From the NCBI GenBank assembly GCA_900100245.1, contig FNEU01000002.1, positions 124,001-188,000 on the forward strand: DNA of 64,000 nucleotides, written 5' to 3'. A program made the position numbers and the translations under genes. How positions within the stretch are numbered: position 1 is the stretch's first letter; each line of letters opens with the position of its first letter. Positions 62,631 to 64,000 of the stretch are shown here, one piece after another. The notes beneath the pieces are model-generated. The model worked only from the letters and a program-made list of their open reading frames with translations, was not told the DNA's origin and ran no database searches. This stretch comes from Lachnospiraceae bacterium G41. GTDB lineage: Bacteria > Bacillota > Clostridia > Lachnospirales > Lachnospiraceae.

Positions 62631-63800
62631 ATGTCCCAGGTTATGTCTATTGAGATTAAACCAAACGAATTTAATGTAGTTGCCCGTATTATTGTAGTCG
62701 GTGTAGGTGGCGCCGGAAACAATGCTATCAACAGAATGATTGACGATAATGTTCAGGGCGTTGAATTTATCGGTATTAACACAGACAAACAGGACTTGGC
62801 ATGTTGCAAAGCTCCCAAGCTCATCGGAATCGGTGAGAGACTTACAAAGGGCTTAGGTGCAGGCGGAGATCCCACAATCGGTGAAGGTGCTGCCAAAGAG
62901 AGTGTAGATGAACTTGAAGCTGCTTTAACAGGTGCCGACATGGTATTCGTAACATGCGGTATGGGCGGCGGAACAGGTACAGGTGCTGCTCCCATTGTTG
63001 CACAGATAGCTAAAGAACTCGGTATCCTCACAGTAGGTATTGTTACAAAGCCTTTCTCATTCGAGGGTGCTGTTCGTGAAAGATACGCAGAAGAAGGTAT
63101 TGCTAAACTTCGTGAATGCGTTGACTCGATTATAATCATTAAGAACGACAATATATTTAAAGTTGCAGATGACGATATGGATGCAAAGATGGCTATGAAG
63201 AAAGCCGATGAAATCTTAGAGCATTCACTTTCAGGCATCACAGACATCATCAACAGACAGGGTGATTTCAACCTTGACTTTGCAGACCTTAAGAAAGCCA
63301 TGACAGACAAGGGCGACATCTATATTGGTATCGGCCAGGCTTCAGGCGACAACAAGGGTATTGATGCATGCAACATGGCTATCGAGAATCAGATTCTTGA
63401 AACTGATATCGTCGGAGCTTCAGATGTTGTTTACTATGTTCAGGGTAAGGTTAAATTCAAAGACTTTACCGGCGTAGGTAAGAGACTTCTTGAGAAGTGT
63501 GGTTCACAGGCAAATGTATTCGGCGGCTTCCTTTCCGAAGACAACGGACAGGATTCATGTACAGTTACAGTAATTGCTACAGGACTTCATTCAGAACCTA
63601 TTATTTCAAAGCATATCGTTCCCGATACTGCTAATCGTACAGCTTACAATCCTGAGAGACAGAGAACTCCTTTACAGAGAAGAACAGTTTCACCGACTCC
63701 TGTAAGAAAACCTGTACAGAATACTGCAAGTATCGTAACGAGAGAACAGGGCAAAATTACAGTTCCCACATTTGTAAAGAAAACAAACAGAGAAGAATAA
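62631..63800 (+). CDS. ftsZ: Cell division protein FtsZ
   Basis: Tubulin-like GTPase forming the Z ring, 389 residues. Nucleotide-binding VGVGGAGNNAINRM, the tubulin signature GMGGGTGTGAAP, and the T7-type segment NLDFADLKKAM are present. A variable Arg/Pro linker (about 325-375) precedes the conserved C-terminal peptide ITVPTFVKKTNR, which recruits partners. GGAGG lies before ATG 62631. The usual neighbour ftsA is absent. Confidence 0.97.
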   Translation: MSQVMSIEIKPNEFNVVARIIVVGVGGAGNNAINRMIDDNVQGVEFIGINTDKQDLACCKAPKLIGIGERLTKGLGAGGDPTIGEGAAKESVDELEAALTGADMVFVTCGMGGGTGTGAAPIVAQIAKELGILTVGIVTKPFSFEGAVRERYAEEGIAKLRECVDSIIIIKNDNIFKVADDDMDAKMAMKKADEILEHSLSGITDIINRQGDFNLDFADLKKAMTDKGDIYIGIGQASGDNKGIDACNMAIENQILETDIVGASDVVYYVQGKVKFKDFTGVGKRLLEKCGSQANVFGGFLSEDNGQDSCTVTVIATGLHSEPIISKHIVPDTANRTAYNPERQRTPLQRRTVSPTPVRKPVQNTASIVTREQGKITVPTFVKKTNREE

Positions 63801-63814
63801 TAGGAGCCTAAAAC

Positions 63815-64000
63815 ATGAAATGTCCATTCTGTAATCACGAAAATACCAGAGTTATCGATTCGAGACCTGTTGAAGACAAGAACTCGATCAGACGACGCAG
63901 AGTATGCGATGAATGCCAGAAAAGATTTACCACATATGAGCAGATAGAAACCATTCCTCTTATTGTCAGAAAGAAAGACAATAACCGCGAAGCATATAAC
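63815..64000 (+). CDS. nrdR: Transcriptional repressor NrdR, 3'-partial
   Basis: Only the first 62 codons are in the window: [20 protein letters not shown], then [20 protein letters not shown]. These give the two zinc-binding CX2C pairs and the start of the ATP-cone domain of NrdR, which represses ribonucleotide reductase genes. TAGGAG lies before ATG 63815. It follows ftsZ by 14 bases. Confidence 0.93.
   Translation, partial: MKCPFCNHENTRVIDSRPVEDKNSIRRRRVCDECQKRFTTYEQIETIPLIVRKKDNNREAYN

Noticed and set aside
62753-63319. A 188-codon leftward frame opposite ftsZ.
   Set aside because: An antisense shadow of a highly biased gene; no start signal or motif.

Overview
The window is a dense, AT-rich Gram-positive chromosome segment, most likely from the Clostridia and probably the Lachnospiraceae (a Butyrivibrio-like anaerobe). 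The supporting signs are a fused SecDF, PrkC with PASTA repeats, a DivIB/FtsL-type division cluster led by mraZ, FabK rather than FabI, LytTR-DUF3021 regulation and consensus sigma-A promoters. Nearly all the DNA is coding, genes often overlap by 1 to 20 bases, and no tRNA, rRNA, CRISPR array, transposase or prophage gene is visible.

Layout: (1) 1-16128, housekeeping: secDF (5' end outside the window), recJ, a PfkB-family sugar kinase, priA, def, fmt, rsmB, a small lipoprotein, rlmN, the PP2C phosphatase/PASTA kinase pair, rsgA and rpe, closed by a long REP-like hairpin that can terminate in both directions. (2) 16147-19001, metal homeostasis: a P1B-type Zn/Cd/Pb-class ATPase and a small HMA protein read leftward from a consensus promoter with an inverted-repeat operator, facing an ArsR-family repressor. 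(3) 19138-26945, four tandem paralogues, each with an N-terminal zinc ribbon, a helical linker, a TIR domain that keeps the putative catalytic glutamate, and C-terminal membrane helices. (4) 26983-37677, an apparently uncharacterised biosynthetic cluster: AMP-forming acyl ligase, acyl carrier protein, two GNAT-fold acyltransferase-like proteins and five consecutive B12-binding-type radical SAM proteins. Spacing suggests it could be co-transcribed with the TIR array. (5) 37699-45740, mixed genes: a broken isomerase remnant, a lipoprotein, HAD phosphatases, a membrane protein plus LytTR/DUF3021 set, nifS-nifU, a ZIP transporter and a metallo-beta-lactamase-fold protein. (6) 45727-53066 on the minus strand, a PAS/winged-helix regulator and a compact type II fatty-acid operon (acpP-fabK-fabG-fabF-fabZ-acyl-CoA ligase) without fabD, fabH or acc genes. 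(7) 53292-64000, a small membrane protein, ychF, the division and cell-wall cluster (mraZ, rsmH, ftsL, ftsI-type PBP, mraY, ftsW, divIB, ftsZ) with a textbook MraZ operator, and the start of nrdR.

The most unusual part is regions 3 and 4: a TIR quartet possibly joined to an ACP-centred, five-enzyme B12-radical-SAM pathway. A second ACP/ligase/FAS operon lies about 10 kb further on and could supply or mirror its acyl chemistry. Functions for both regions are inference from domain content. Everything was read by eye without database searches, so family names rest on recognised motifs, and starts were chosen from ribosome-binding sites and family N-termini.
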